A stretch of 64,000 bases of DNA from Cephalopachus bancanus (lineage: Eukaryota; Chordata; Mammalia; Primates; Tarsiidae): assembly GCA_027257055.1 (NCBI GenBank), contig JAPVLO010000571.1, positions 434,001 through 498,000 on the forward strand, given 5' to 3'. Positions within the stretch are counted from its first letter, which is position 1; every line of letters begins with the position of its first letter. Shown piece after piece: positions 42,057-53,539 of this stretch. A program made the position numbers and the translations under genes. The notes beneath the pieces are model-generated. The model did no database searches. It was not told where the DNA came from and was given only the letters and a program-made list of their open reading frames with translations.

Positions 42057-42465
42057 TTATTTTTTGAGTCGGAGTTTCACTGTTGCCCAGGCTGGAGTGC
42101 AGTGGTACGCTCACAGTCACCGCAGCCTCAACCTGCTGGGCTCAGGCAATCCTTCTACCTCAACCTTCCAAGTAGCTGGAACTACAGACATGCACCACCA
42201 CGCCCGGCTAATTTTCAATTTTTTTTTTTTTTTGAGTCGGAGTCTCACTCCATCGCCCAGGCTAGAGTGCAGTGGCATGCTCATGGCCACCTCAGCGTTG
42301 ACCCTGCTGGGCTCCAGCGATCCTTCCGTCTCAGCCTTCCAAGTAGCTGGAACTACAGGCACGCGCTACCACGCCCAGGCTGATCTCAAACCCCTGGGCT
42401 CAGGCAATCCTTTTGCCTCAGCCTCCCAAAGTGCTGGGATTACAGGCATGAGCCACCACAACCGG
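42057..42465 (-). repeat. Two reverse Alus
   Basis: 42057-42217 lacks one arm; 42218-42465 is joined to it through a T15 run and lacks its linker region. The word gtgcaatttt flanks the pair. Confidence 0.9.
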
Positions 42466-42613
42466 CCACGGGTGCAATTTTTTTTTTAAGAAAGAAAAGT
42501 TTATTTAAAAGTAAATTAAAGAGAGAAGGAGAAGGAAGAGACCACAGGTGCAATTTTAAATGTGTATTGATGTCTATCTTCTCCAGATAAAATCCATGAA
42601 GAAACTAAGTCTA

Positions 42614-42858
42614 TTTTTTTTTTTTTGAGTTGGAGTCTCACTCTGTCACCCAGACTGGAGTGCAGTGGCCGCTCCCGGTCACTGCAGCCTCGACCTGCTG
42701 GGCTCCGGCGATCCTTCCGCCTCAGACTTCCAAGTAGCTGGAACTACAGGCACGCGCTACCACACCCAGCTGATTTTTTATTTATTGTTGAGATGAGGTC
42801 TCGCCAAGTTGCCCAGGCAGCTCTCGAACCCGCGGGCTCAGGCAATCCACTCACCCCA
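42614..42858 (-). repeat. Truncated young Alu
   Basis: Reverse Alu ending early at caatccactcacccc; AAGTCT before and after may be the target copy. Confidence 0.9.
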
Positions 42859-43035
42859 GTAAGTCTGCTTTTTGCTTGACAGCTGGCAAAAATGCCAGGC
42901 ACATAGTAGATGCTCAATAAGATTTTGTCGAGGGAATTAAATAACTAAAATGTGAAGTTCCTGCACACCAGAGGAGACCGGGCTCATGAGGCATCTTCTA
43001 GGGGCAACAACATTTAGGGGTATTTAGGACTCAGT

Positions 43036-43278
43036 TTTTAAGTTGGTGTCTCACTTTGTCGTCCAGGCTGGAGTGCAGTGGCACATTCATGGCTCAACAC
43101 AGCCTCAACCTCCTGAGTAGCTGGGACTATAGGTGTGCAGTACCACGTCGGCTTATATATTTTTAAATTTTTTTGTAGAGAACAGGGTCTCACTATGTTG
43201 CCTAGGCTGGCCTCGAATTCCTGGGTTCAGCCTCCCAAAGTGCTGGAATTATACAGGCGCAAGCCACCTCGCCCAGTC
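43036..43278 (-). repeat. Old shortened Alu
   Basis: Reverse Alu with a deletion in each arm. Confidence 0.85.
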
Positions 43279-43307
43279 CAAAATCGTTTCTAAAAAGGCA
43301 TCTTCTG

Positions 43308-43594
43308 GCCGGGCTCGGTGGCTCAGCCTGTAATCCCAGCACTTTGGGAGGCCGAGGTGAGTGGATTGCCTGAACCCGCGGGTTCGAGACCCGCCTGGGC
43401 AACTTGACGAGACCTCATCTCTACGATAAATCAAAAAATTAGCCGGGCGTGGTAGTGCGCGCCTGTGGTTCCAGCTACTTGGAAGGCTGAGGCGGAAGGA
43501 TTGCCGGAGTCCAGCAGGTCGAGGCTGCCATGGCCGGGAGCGGCCACTGCACTCCAGTCTGGGCGACAGAGTGAGACTCCAACTCAAAAAAAAA
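43308..43594 (+). repeat. Young Alu upstream of SPNS1
   Basis: Forward Alu with target AAGGCATCTTCTGG duplicated on both sides. Confidence 0.94.
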
Positions 43595-44081
43595 AAAGGC
43601 ATCTTCTGGACCCCACGCTTTTCCCATGAGACTCTGGAATTTTGGTAGAGGGGTTCAGAGGTCGGTTGGAAGAGCGGTCTTGAAGTTGCACTTGCATAGA
43701 GCTGTACTAATTGGACTTAGAGTGGCTGTCTATTAGGTATAGCTTGCAGATTGCCGGCTCAGCCTTCACTGATTCATCCTTTCCTGAGCGTGCAGGAAGC
43801 CGCCAACCAGGCACTGGAGGAAGAGCGCAAGGTTACCCAGCCAGGACTGCTCCACGGCTCTCTAGGGATACCTACTATTAAGAAAGGATATCCAGAGCCT
43901 TTTGCGTATGACACCACTTCCTCGTTTGATCCAGCAGGAGTGCGCCAAGTGGGCGCTCCCGATAAGGAAGCTGAGACTCGGGAGGCTAGGCGACTCCACC
44001 GGGCCATCGGGATGCCGGCTGACGCTTCGGGGCCGCAGAGTCTGGGATCAGGCTCCCGGTGACCCAGGCGACCGGCTGGCA
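43595..44081 (+). other. Repeat-free stretch upstream of SPNS1 with an open frame
   Basis: Unique, increasingly CpG-rich DNA. A 103-codon frame (43751-44062) crosses it, and a cctgagcgtgcag|gaagcc site at about 43795 looks like a splice acceptor. No paired exon is seen, so it may be promoter-flanking DNA or an upstream SPNS1 exon. Confidence 0.4.
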
Positions 44082-44179
44082 GTCACGTGACGGGGGCGGC
44101 TTCCGCAGGCGGGCGGCCGGTCACGTGTCGGGGGCTGGCTCGCAGGGGCTCCGGCCCCCTGGCTCCGGCGTCACATGAC
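44082..44179 (+). promoter_or_regulatory. Three CLEAR-type E-boxes upstream of SPNS1
   Basis: GTCACGTGAC at 44082-44091 is the exact palindromic CLEAR core bound by TFEB/TFE3. GTCACGTGTC (44120-44129) and GTCACATGAC (44170-44179) differ by one base each. The sites sit 340-440 bases before the ATG in CpG-rich sequence, close to where transcription should start. TFEB control of lysosomal genes is established; control of this gene is inferred from the motifs. Confidence 0.75.
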
Positions 44180-44194
44180 CCGCTCTAAGGCATC

Positions 44195-44227
44195 ATGGCG
44201 CCCGCCGTGGTGCGGAGCCGGGGCTGA
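44195..44227 (+). other. Possible upstream ORF in the SPNS1 leader
   Basis: An ATG in a good Kozak context (atcATGG) opens a ten-codon frame, MAPAVVRSRG, ending in TGA about 295 bases before the SPNS1 start. It matters only if transcription starts upstream of 44195, which I cannot establish. Confidence 0.4.
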
Positions 44228-44521
44228 GCGACCGCGAGGGTAGCGCGCTCCTGCCTGGGGCGAGGGGTGGCCGCGTCGTGGGATCGGGTCCCCCTCAACC
44301 CGCGCCAGCGTCCGACATCACCTGCATTCCACACGTGCCCTCCGCGCGCTGCGTCTGCTGAGACGGAGAGGCGTGACAGGGCCCGGGTCCCTTCCTAGCG
44401 GTGTCTGTGCTTCAGGGCAAGCTCCTTGGGTTCCCTCCATCCTCCTTTCTCTAGCCTCCTCCCCTCGCAGGCGGGATCGTCGGTGGGACCCGAGCGCGGG
44501 CGGGCGCGGTCCCCCGGGACC

Positions 44522-47500
44522 ATGGCCGGGTCGGACACCGCGCCCTTCCTCAGCCAGGCGGATGACCCGGACGACGGGCCGGTGCCTGGCACCCCGGGCT
44601 TGCCAGGCTCTGTGGGGAACCCGAAGTCCGGGGATCCCGAGGTCCCGGACCCGGAGGGGCTGCAGCGCATCACAGGCGTGTCTCCGGGCCATTCGGCTCT
44701 CATAGTGGCCGTGCTGTGCTACATTAACCTCCTGAACTACATGGACCGCTTCACCGTGGCTGGTAGGTACTGGCTTCTGGGAGGGAGACAGACTAGGAGG
44801 AGGGAGCGGGGTCCCCAGGGTGGCGCTGCTTGGCTGCCCCATCCTGAGTTTCTCCTTCCTAGGCGTCCTTCCCGACATTGAGCAGTTCTTCAGCATCGGA
44901 GACAGCAGCTCCGGCCTCATCCAGACCGGTGAGTGGGGCCCCCTCTGGGTCACACAGCGGCTCTTCTCTATTCCAGTTGGGGCCGCGTGCTGGCCTGCCA
45001 GGGGTCTCGTTAATGCGCGCTTAATGGCCAGAGCTAGGGGAGGTGATGGCCCTGATTTTGCTCTGGGGCTGCCGAGGTCAGCCAGAACACTGCATTTAAA
45101 GAGAGTCAGTTTAGTATCATGGTGAAGACAGACCTGGGTTTAAGTCTCAGCGCTTCTGCTTACTGTGTGATGGTCGGCAAGGCACTCGACTTCTCTAGGT
45201 CTCCATTTTCTTGCCTATAAGATGGAACTAGTAATAACACGGATCTAGCCGGGCTCAGTGGCTCAGCCTGTAATCCCGCGCTTTGGGAGGCTGAGGTGAG
45301 TGGATTGCCTGAGCCCGCGGGTTTGAGACCCGCCTGGGCAACTTGGCGAGACCTCATCTCTACAATAAATCAAAAAATGAGCCGGGCGTGGTAGCGCGCG
45401 CCTGTAGTTCCAGCTACTTGGAAGGCTGAGGCGGAAGGATAGCCGGAGCCCAGCGGGTCGAGGCTGCGGTGGCCAGGAGCGGCCACTGCACTCCAGTCTG
45501 GGCGACAGAGTGAGACTCCAACTCAAAAAAACCCCCAAAAAAACACGGATCATCTCTTAGGACTGATGTGAGGATTAACTGAAATAATGCCTGTCAAGCA
45601 CCTAGGGCAGTGTTTGGCACATGGTAGGTACCAGGAGGCCAGGTGCTGTGGCTCATGCCTGTAATCCCAGTGCTTTGGGAGGCCAAGGTGAGAGGACTGC
45701 TTGAGCCCAGGAGTTCGAGACCAGCCTAGGCAACATAGCAAGACCTCGTCTTTATTTAGAAAATTATTAATAATAATGGTAAGAAAGGGTGTCTGGAATG
45801 GGAGAGGTGAGTTTTACTTGCTAACAGCTTTGGGGCTTGTGGGAGACGCAAAGCAGAGCCAAGGCCTCTTTTTCCTTCCTTCCCTCCTTCCTTCCTCAAA
45901 TATTTCTGAGCGCCCACTGTGTGCTGGGCACTGGAGGAAGTGGTGATAACATCTTCAGGGCTTTGCCAAGACCTTTTATGTCCATTGTCTTCAAATCCTT
46001 TCATCAGCCGAGGAATAGACGTTATTGTTCCTATTTTATAAAAGAAGTAGGTTATCTGCATTTTATAAAGAAACTGAGACTTGGAGAAGAGTTAAGACTT
46101 GCCCAGGATCACACAACCAGTTAGAGGCAGAACAGGAATTTGAAACCAGGTCTTGCATTGTGTTTACTCCAGGCCAGTGAGGAACTGGTGGTATCTAAGG
46201 TGAAGTCTGGAGCAATGAGAGAGGGGTCATAGGGCAAGGTCTGCAAAGCTCTGGAGCGTTCTTGAGTTAGAGAAGAAGCAGATCTTTCTGGGCAGTCCCG
46301 TTTATTCACTTTTTCATTCATCACAAGTTTATTGAGCGCCTATTTTATGCCAGGCTGTACGTTAAGTAACAGAAACGTAGTCATGGGCTGGGAGCGGTGG
46401 CTCATGCCTGTAATCCCAGCACTTTGGGAGGTCAAGGCGAGAGGATTGCCTGAGCCCAGGGGTTCAAGACCAGCCTGGGCAACTTGATGAGACCTTGTCT
46501 CTACAATAAATCAAAAACTTAGCCAGGCGTGGTAGTGCGTGCCTGTAGTTCCAGCTACTTGGAAGGCTGAGGTGGAAGGATTGCTGGAGCCCAGCAGGTC
46601 AACTCTGGGGTGGCTATGAGTGTGCCACTGCACTCCAGCCTGGGTGACAGAGTGAGACTCCAACTCATAAAAAAAAAAGCTGAGTGAATGTGATAGCTTG
46701 GGACTGGGTGTGTTGTGGCAGTCTGGGAAGTTATCTGAGCAGGAACCTGAAGGAGCTAAGCTCTGTGAAGCTCAGGGAGAGGCGAGAATGTCCTGGACAG
46801 AGGGGATAACAGCTGCCCAGACCCTTGAGATGGCATTGACCTTTGCAGTTGAACCCCTGGGATGCAGAGAGAGGATGGAGAGAGGGTGGCTGTCTGGTTG
46901 GAGCGTAGGCAGGGCTGGATGGGCCAGGGCATGGTGAGCCATGCTGTGTGTGGAGTTTGGAGTTGTTCTTGGCTGGGTGGTAGGAAGTGACGAGTCAGCA
47001 GGACCAGCCCTTCTACAGCGGTAGGTTTGGAAAGATGCTGAATGTGGGGCTGGACCGTTCCCCTGGCAGGAGGCTCCAAGGGTTTCAGGGTTGGGGTGTG
47101 GGGGTGGTGTAAAGCCAATGAGGAGCAGTGGGCATCTCTTATGCTTTAGTCATTGCAGCTGGGATGGGGGTGCGGGGTAGAGGGACGGGGCTGGGCTGTG
47201 ACTCTCTGCTTCCCCCCAGTGTTCATCTCCAGTTACATGGTGTTGGCACCTGTGTTTGGCTACCTGGGTGACAGGTACAATCGGAAGTATCTCATGTGCG
47301 GGGGCATTGCCTTCTGGTCCCTGGTGACACTGGGGTCATCCTTCATTCCCAGAGAGGTGAGGCCCTGAGCTGGCTCCCGCTTCCACCCACCCCCACTCCT
47401 CTATCAGACTTTGCTGCTGCCCCTGGGAGTCATTTCAGACTGGGCCTGGGGGGCTTCCATAGCTTCCTTGGTCCATGCCATCTTATACCCCCTCCTTGCC

Positions 47501-50500
47501 CGAGTCGGTCTTCCCTCCCTGTCCTCTCCCCTTTTCTTCCAGAACCTTCTTCTTCCCCTCGTCCCCTGACCTTGGGCTCCTTCCTCTCCATGCCTAAGCA
47601 CCCAGCTTTCTCTACTGCGGAAAACCCTTACCTGGACTGCCCTCTCTCCCGCCTCCCTTTCCTGGTCAGACTTCCCGAAAGGCCCCTGGAGCCTGGCGCC
47701 AGGACAGGTGAAGGAGCATCCAGGGAGACGCTCGCACTTGGCCTGCACATCCTCGGCTCCTGCCCCTACCCACCCCGAGCACCACTGCCGACTTCTGCCT
47801 CCACTACTCCATTGACCATTGACCCTGCTTTTGCCAAAGTCAACAGTGACCTCCCGGTTGCTAAACGCAGCTCCTTTTCCTAGTCCTGTTTGTGCTCGAT
47901 CCCCTGAGAGCCTCTGGCGCTGTTGACCCACTTCTTCCTTCCTGAAACTCTCTTCTGACTTTGTGATGTCACGCTCTTCTGGCTTTCCTCCTGCCTCCCC
48001 GGCTGTTGCTTCTTTGCGCCTTCGAAGTCTTCTCCATCTGTTGTCCCTCTGTCCTGGAACAGTGTCCTCAGCCCCAGGACCCACATGCTTTCCTTGGGTG
48101 GCCATCCTCGCCCTTAGCTTCAGATGTCACCTAAGGCCATATTCACCCCTGGGGTATCTTACTCAGTCCTTTCGCTCTCCAGTCCTCACAACGGCTGCGT
48201 GAACAAGTTGTTGCTGTCCTCCTTTGCAGATCAGGAAACTGAGGCTCAGAGAGGTTAAGTTACTTTCCCAAAGGCACAGCTAGTAAGTGGTGGAGCCAGG
48301 ACGCGAGCGCAGGTCTGTCTGATTCTAAAACCCAGGCCTCCCCCGCCGTCCCGGCCGCCTCTCCGGAGCTGGCTGGCGCGGTTGCGCGGGAGGCTGGCTG
48401 CAGGGTGGTGCCACCTCTCCATGTCTCGCCTCCCAGCGTTTCTGGCTGCTCCTCCTGACCCGGGGCCTGGTGGGGGTCGGGGAGGCCAGTTACTCCACCA
48501 TCGCACCCACGCTCATCGCCGACCTCTTCGTGGCGGACCAGCGCAGTCGCATGCTCAGCGTCTTCTACTTTGCCATTCCGGTGGGCAGGTGAGCGGGCCT
48601 TGGGCCGGTGGGGAGGCAGGGGGACCTGGCGGACGCGACTGGACTGACTGGCTGCCCCCTCTTTTTGCCCCCAGTGGTCTGGGCTACATTGCAGGTTCCA
48701 AAGTGAAGGATGTGGCTGGGGACTGGCACTGGGCTCTGAGGGTGAGTCTGGTCATGGCCCGGGGAAAGGTCGGTGACATTCTTGCCGGTCCCTCCTTTCC
48801 TGCCTTCAGACACCTCCTTTGGGAGGCAGTGCTTACGCTTCTGAGCCTGCAGGAGGCTGGCTGCCACGTGATAGAACTCATGCTAGCAGGCCACAGAAGC
48901 CCATTGCAAAACTCTAAGCCCCCAGAAGGGACTGTATTGGTTTCCTTCATGGGAAGCCCCAGGGTGAGCTTCAGGTACAGCTGGATCAGGGCTCCCACAC
49001 TGTCACAGGAATTCGACCATGCACTTCTCAGCTTCATTTTCCTGTCGGTTACCTTCATTCTGAAGCACGTGAGAACTCTGAACGCTCATCTTCCCATTTA
49101 GAAACTTCAGCATCACTGGGCTTGGTGGCTCAGCCTGTAATCCCGCGCCTTTGGGAGGCTGAGATGAGTGGATTGCCTGAGCCCGTGGGTTCGAGACCCG
49201 CCTGGGCAACTTGGCGAGACCTCATCTCTACAGTAAATCAAAAAATGAGCCGGGCGTGGTAGCACGCACCTGTAGTTCCAGCTCCTTGGAAGGCTGAGGC
49301 AGAAGGATCGCCGGAGCCCAGCAGGTCAAGGCTACGGTGTCTGGGAGTGGCCACTGCACTCCAGTCGGGGCGACAGAATGAGGCTCCAACTCAAAAAAAA
49401 AAAAAAAGAAACTTCAGCATCTTGGATCCTTTAGCTATAGATTCCAGGGATGGTGTCTGATCAGATGAGTGTGGGTCACGTGCCTACTGTGGAATCTGTC
49501 ACAGAGGCTGGGGTGGTCATACTACTCTTGTTGGCCGGGTCTGGGGTCTTATTTGAATTACATGGAATGAGAGAAGTGGGGGCAGTGGTTTCCCAAAAGA
49601 AAAGTAGGGTGCTGTTACCAAAGAAGAAGCGAAGTTAGGCTTGCAAAAACAGGGTAGCCCCTAGTTGCGGCCCCCTTCCCCACACTGCAGGTTCAGCCTC
49701 CGTGAGCAGGCACTTATGTGGATGTTTGAGGTCTTGGGGCCTCTTCCTCAAGGGCCTCAGCCTCAGGGGTCGAGTCTGTCTCTGCCCATTCCTGTCCTGA
49801 AGCCCACTCTTTCCCTAGGTGACACCAGGTCTAGGAGTGGTAGCCGTTCTGCTGCTGTTCCTGATTGTACGCGAGCCGCCAAGGGGAGCCGTGGAGCGCC
49901 ACTCAGACTCGCCACCCCTGAACCCCACCTCATGGTGGGCAGATCTAAGGGCTCTGGCAAGAAAGTGAGTTTAGTCCCTTCCCAGGCCAGCCTCTGAGAC
50001 CCCCCGGGAAGCCTTTACATCTGATTTGAGATTTAAGGGGGCTTGTGTATTGTTTTCTGTCAGCTGGAGGCACCCCAAGGCCAGGAATTCAGCCACTACT
50101 GCCCCCTTGTGTCAGCTGCTTGAATTACAGGCCCAGATCCTAGGAGCCTCAACAGCCTCCATACCCAGTGTTCTGACCTTACTAAAATAAGATGGGGAGA
50201 AGTTCCCTCCTACGTTGACACCTCAGTGAAATCTGACTTCTCCTGACCCTCTGCAGTCCTAGTTTCGTCCTGTCTTCCCTTGGCTTCACTGCTGTGGCCT
50301 TTGTTACCGGCTCCCTGGCTCTGTGGGCTCCTGCATTCCTGCTGCGTTCCCGCGTGGTCCTGGGAGAGACCCCACCCTGCCTTCCTGGAGACTCCTGCTC
50401 ATCCTCTGACAGGTACCCAGATGGGGCTGGCCCGGGTGGCCTGCAGGTGGCAGGGGTGAAGAGAGTCTGCGAGTCACACTCGGGCAAGCGGTTTGAACCC

Positions 50501-52448
50501 AGCTCCACTAGCGACCTTCTCTCCCGGAGTCTTGGTTTCCTGGTCTGGGAACTGTGTGCTGGGTTAACGTCTGCCTCGTGGGGTCGTGTGAACCGTGGGG
50601 TGCTGTGCCTAGATGGACCTGGGTTGTGAGGGTGGTCGGGATAGGCCAGCCTAGGGGGCTTTGCAGGCAGGCAGACTGACCCCACACCCCTGCCCTGCAC
50701 CCTAGTCTCATCTTCGGGCTTATCACCTGCCTAACTGGGGTCCTGGGTGTGGGCCTGGGTGTGGAGATCAGCCGCCGCCTCCGCCGCTCCAACCCCCGGG
50801 CCGACCCACTGGTCTGTGCCGCTGGCCTCCTGGGCTCCGCGCCGTTCCTCTTCCTGTCTCTCGCCTGTGCCCGTGGTAGCATCGTGGCCACCTATGTGAG
50901 TAGCCAGCAGGTGTCAAGGGGGCTGTTCTGGGTCCAGGGTGGAGAAACGGTGCACTGGGGCAGGACTGGGGTTCGCCAGCACAGTGGTTCAGAGCTCACT
51001 CGAGGTGGGATGCCTGGTTTTGTATCACAGCTCTGGCCCTTCCCTGCTGTATGACATTGGGCAAACGGTTTAACCTCTCTGTGCTCAGTTTTATCACCTG
51101 TAAAATGGGAATAATATTAGCACCTGTCTCATGGGAGTGTGGTGAGGATTAAATGAGTTAACAGAAGAGCCTGGGACATGGTAAATGCCATGTGTTTGCC
51201 CTTTTGGTAATGAAACCCCACACCCCTCCTGTCCCCAGATTTTCATCTTTATTGGAGAGACACTCCTGTCCATGAACTGGGCCATTGTGGCTGACATTCT
51301 GCTGGTGAGTAGCTGGGCAGCTCCAGGGTTAGCCCAGAGGCTGATGGGAGCAGGTGGGGGCAGGGAGACCTCATTCCCTCTGAACTGTGGCCTTTACCCC
51401 TTCCTCAAAACTCAGCCCTGGACTGACTCAGAGTTCAGCCCCAGAGGGCCCTATAGTCCTTGCCTGCCCTGTGACCTTGACCTTCACACCTCTGACCCTG
51501 GCCTTGGCTGAGCCTTGACCCTTTCCTGGCCCTCTGCCCTCTGTCCCCTGGAGAGCCCCCACTGAGCTCCCTTCCCCCACAGTACGTGGTGATCCCCACC
51601 CGACGCTCCACCGCCGAGGCCTTCCAGATCGTGCTGTCCCACCTGCTGGGCGACGCTGGGAGCCCCTACCTCATCGGTCTGGTGAGCACTGCCCCCTTGG
51701 CTGAGATGGGGTGGGGACTGGGGACCCCACACTGCCCAGCAGTGTGGTCCGAGCCAGGGCTGCGTCAGAAGGTCAGGCACTCGCGTCCTCTGGGCCAGGC
51801 CCCTTGGATGGGCGGCAAGGATTCTGTCTTTGACGCTTTCCACCAGTGAGGCCAGGGACCTTGCCCAGGCTCATTTTTCTGTTTGCATTTCCTGAGCTTA
51901 GGCCCTCTCCCTGGCTCCTCCCAGGTCTCTCTGACTCCCTCCTGGCCTCCCCGTCTCCCTCAGATCTCTGACCGCCTCCGCCGGAGCTGGCCACCCTCCT
52001 TCTTGTCCGAGTTCCGGGCCCTGCAGTTCTCGCTCATGCTCTGCGCCTTCGTCGGGGCGCTGGGTGGGGCAGCCTTCCTGGGCACTGCCATCTTCATCGA
52101 GGGCGATCGCCGGCGGGCCCAGCTGCATGTGCAGGGTCAGTTGTGGCCTGTGCCCAGCCCACTCCTTAACACTGTCTGCCTGCCTGCCTGAGCCTGTGGA
52201 CTTGGCCTCCCTCAGTCCACACTCTCTCAGTCCCTCACGTGGCTCCGGCTCTCTCTGTGGCCACCCCGCCCGTTTCCCACTGCACCTGTGTCCCCTCTCT
52301 GGCTTTGTGTCTGTCTGTGCCTCCAGCCCTGGCTCTGGCCCCTCCCCTCACAGGTCTGCTACAGGAGGCAGGGCCCACAGATGATCGCATTGTGGTGCCC
52401 CAGCGAGGCCGCTCCACCCGCGTTCCTGTGTCCAGCGTGCTCATCTGA
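44522..52448 (+). CDS. SPNS1: SPNS1, lysosomal lysophospholipid transporter (12 exons)
   Basis: Spinster-family major-facilitator protein that exports lysophosphatidylcholine and lysophosphatidylethanolamine from lysosomes. Exons: 44522-44762, 44863-44928, 47220-47356, 48437-48588, 48675-48741, 49819-49964, 50257-50412, 50706-50895, 51239-51304, 51583-51681, 51964-52135, 52354-52448. They join in frame to 528 residues, the same length as human. The N-terminal 50 residues are acidic and proline-rich with no signal peptide. The first span contains NYMDRF; MFS motif A reads GDRYNRK (residues 119-125); the [10 protein letters not shown] segment holds Glu164, equivalent to the residue mutated in fly spinster. 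Hydrophobic spans continue to [10 protein letters not shown] near residue 480, then a polar tail ending VPVSSVLI. All introns are GT-AG. Intron 3 holds LINE-2 sequence and intron 5 an Alu. Identity is certain. Confidence 0.97.
45103..45630 (+). repeat. MIR split by a young Alu, SPNS1 intron 2
   Basis: MIR left part (tatcatggtgaagacagacctggg to gatggaactagtaataaca) and right part (gatgtgaggattaactg to ggcacatggtagg) are separated by a forward Alu (45248-45528); target AACACGGATC is duplicated. Confidence 0.9.
45635..45765 (+). repeat. Alu left monomer
   Basis: Forward monomer from ggccaggtgctgtggctc to an AT-rich tail. Confidence 0.85.
46315..47080 (+). repeat. LINE-2 3' relic split by an Alu
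   Basis: gtttattgagcgcctattttatgcc starts the relic; after a forward Alu (46385-46678) it resumes with ctgagcaggaacctgaagg and later gctggatgggccagggcatgg, in LINE-2 order. Confidence 0.75.
47560..48200 (+). repeat. LINE-2 coding relic in SPNS1 intron 3
   Basis: Gccaaagtcaacagtgacctcc and the later cctgaaactctcttctgac, tcttctggctttcctcctgcc retain the LINE-2 reverse-transcriptase ending. Stops and frame breaks show it is dead. Confidence 0.7.
48215..48340 (-). repeat. MIR in SPNS1 intron 3
   Basis: gatcaggaaactgaggctcagagaggttaag then ccaaaggcacagctagtaagtgg is the classical MIR core; it ends about 100 bases before exon 4. Confidence 0.85.
49115..49407 (+). repeat. Young Alu in SPNS1 intron 5
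   Basis: Forward Alu with target GAAACTTCAGCATC duplicated (about 49101 and 49408). Confidence 0.94.
50985..51190 (+). repeat. MIR in SPNS1 intron 8
   Basis: Nearly full MIR from ggttcagagctcactcg through tttaacctctctgtgctc and aaaatgggaataat to gagcctgggacatgg. Confidence 0.85.
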
Positions 52449-52695
52449 GAGGCCGCCGCCCGCCTGCCTGCACATCTGTCGCCGCTGGCCCTGGGCCCAC
52501 CCACGAGGTGCCTGGGCCTAATCCCTTGGCCTGGACCAGCTTCCAGGAGGAACTCTGGGTTGTGTCCCAGCTCCCAGACACTACACGGGCAGCCCAGGGG
52601 AGGAGGCGGGGTCTGGGAGGGGAGGCCCTCACCACAGGGGCAGCCCCACGGGCTCGGTGCTATTTGTAATGGAATAAAATTTGTAGCCAGACCCA
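52449..52695 (+). other. SPNS1: SPNS1 3' untranslated region and poly(A) signal
   Basis: A short GC-rich trailer ends in AATAAA at 52673-52678, so cleavage should fall about 52695. LAT coding starts only about 850 bases later. Confidence 0.85.
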
Positions 52696-53539
52696 AGTGT
52701 CTGCTTGAGTCTTTCTCTGGGTGCTAGTGACCTCTGGCCTGCTGGGGATGCCCCGTCTCCCCCCAGGGCTCCCTGGGATTGTTGGGTCTCTCTTGTGGGG
52801 CCTTGGGTGAGTCTCTGCCCTTCTGGGCTGGGACCGAGAAGGGGGACCGTTCTCCTGTGAGTGAGCTGGCTCGGTGTGACCATGAGTCACGCCCCCACTT
52901 CCCTGAAACCCGCCCCTCTTGGCAGGCAGGTCTTGGTGAGGTGGGGGTGGGCCCTGCCTCTGCACCCCAGAATTCCCGCTGTCGGAGCCGCCCGGCCCCA
53001 TGGATGTGGAGGCCATGGCTGGTGGCCGGCTGCAGGTGTCTCTCCCCCTCCCACTGTACAAGTTGCCCGTCCTGTCCTGGAGGCCAGCAGACCCTTCCTG
53101 AGAGCCTGACAGCGGCTCCTCAGGCCTCCTCCCGCCCCCTCCCCACTGGCTGGGTGGGGGTGGGAAGGGGGCGGGTGCAGCCGGCTGAAGAGCCCGATGA
53201 TTTCCTGCTCTCGCCCTGCGCTCACCACAGCTTCCTGCCGCGGGCGGGCGGGCGGGTGTGGAGGAGAGGCGGGTGCCGAGGAGGGGCAGGTACCACACAG
53301 GCAGGGGCTGGCTGGAGCCCCAGACTCCAGCCCAGGCCCTGGCCTGACCTCGCTGGGTCCCAGGATCCTCCAGGGCCAGCAGGGACCCCACTTGGCCCAG
53401 TGAGGAAAGGGGTCCAGGGAGCCCGGAGGAGGGCGCAGCTTGGCCCCTGCACCCTCCCGGGCCCAGGCCTCACCCTGCCTCGGCTCTATTCCTGAGGGGC
53501 CTGTGGGGTGCAGCCAGCCTGGTCTGAGCTCTCCTGCAG
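52696..53539 (+). promoter_or_regulatory. SPNS1-LAT spacer, presumed LAT promoter and leader
   Basis: This repeat-free GC-rich stretch must hold the LAT promoter. I see no TATA box near the ATG. Runs of CCCGCC/GGGCGG type lie around 53120-53260. The ATG is directly preceded by ctctcctgcag, which reads as a splice acceptor, so an upstream untranslated exon may splice in right at the start codon. No further element can be assigned with confidence. Confidence 0.5.

Noticed and set aside
44318..44953. 211-codon antisense frame over SPNS1 exon 1
   Set aside because: Shadow of the GC-rich coding exon on the other strand.
47296..47883. 195-codon frame in SPNS1 intron 3
   Set aside because: It starts in exon 3 in another frame and runs into LINE-2 sequence; no independent support.
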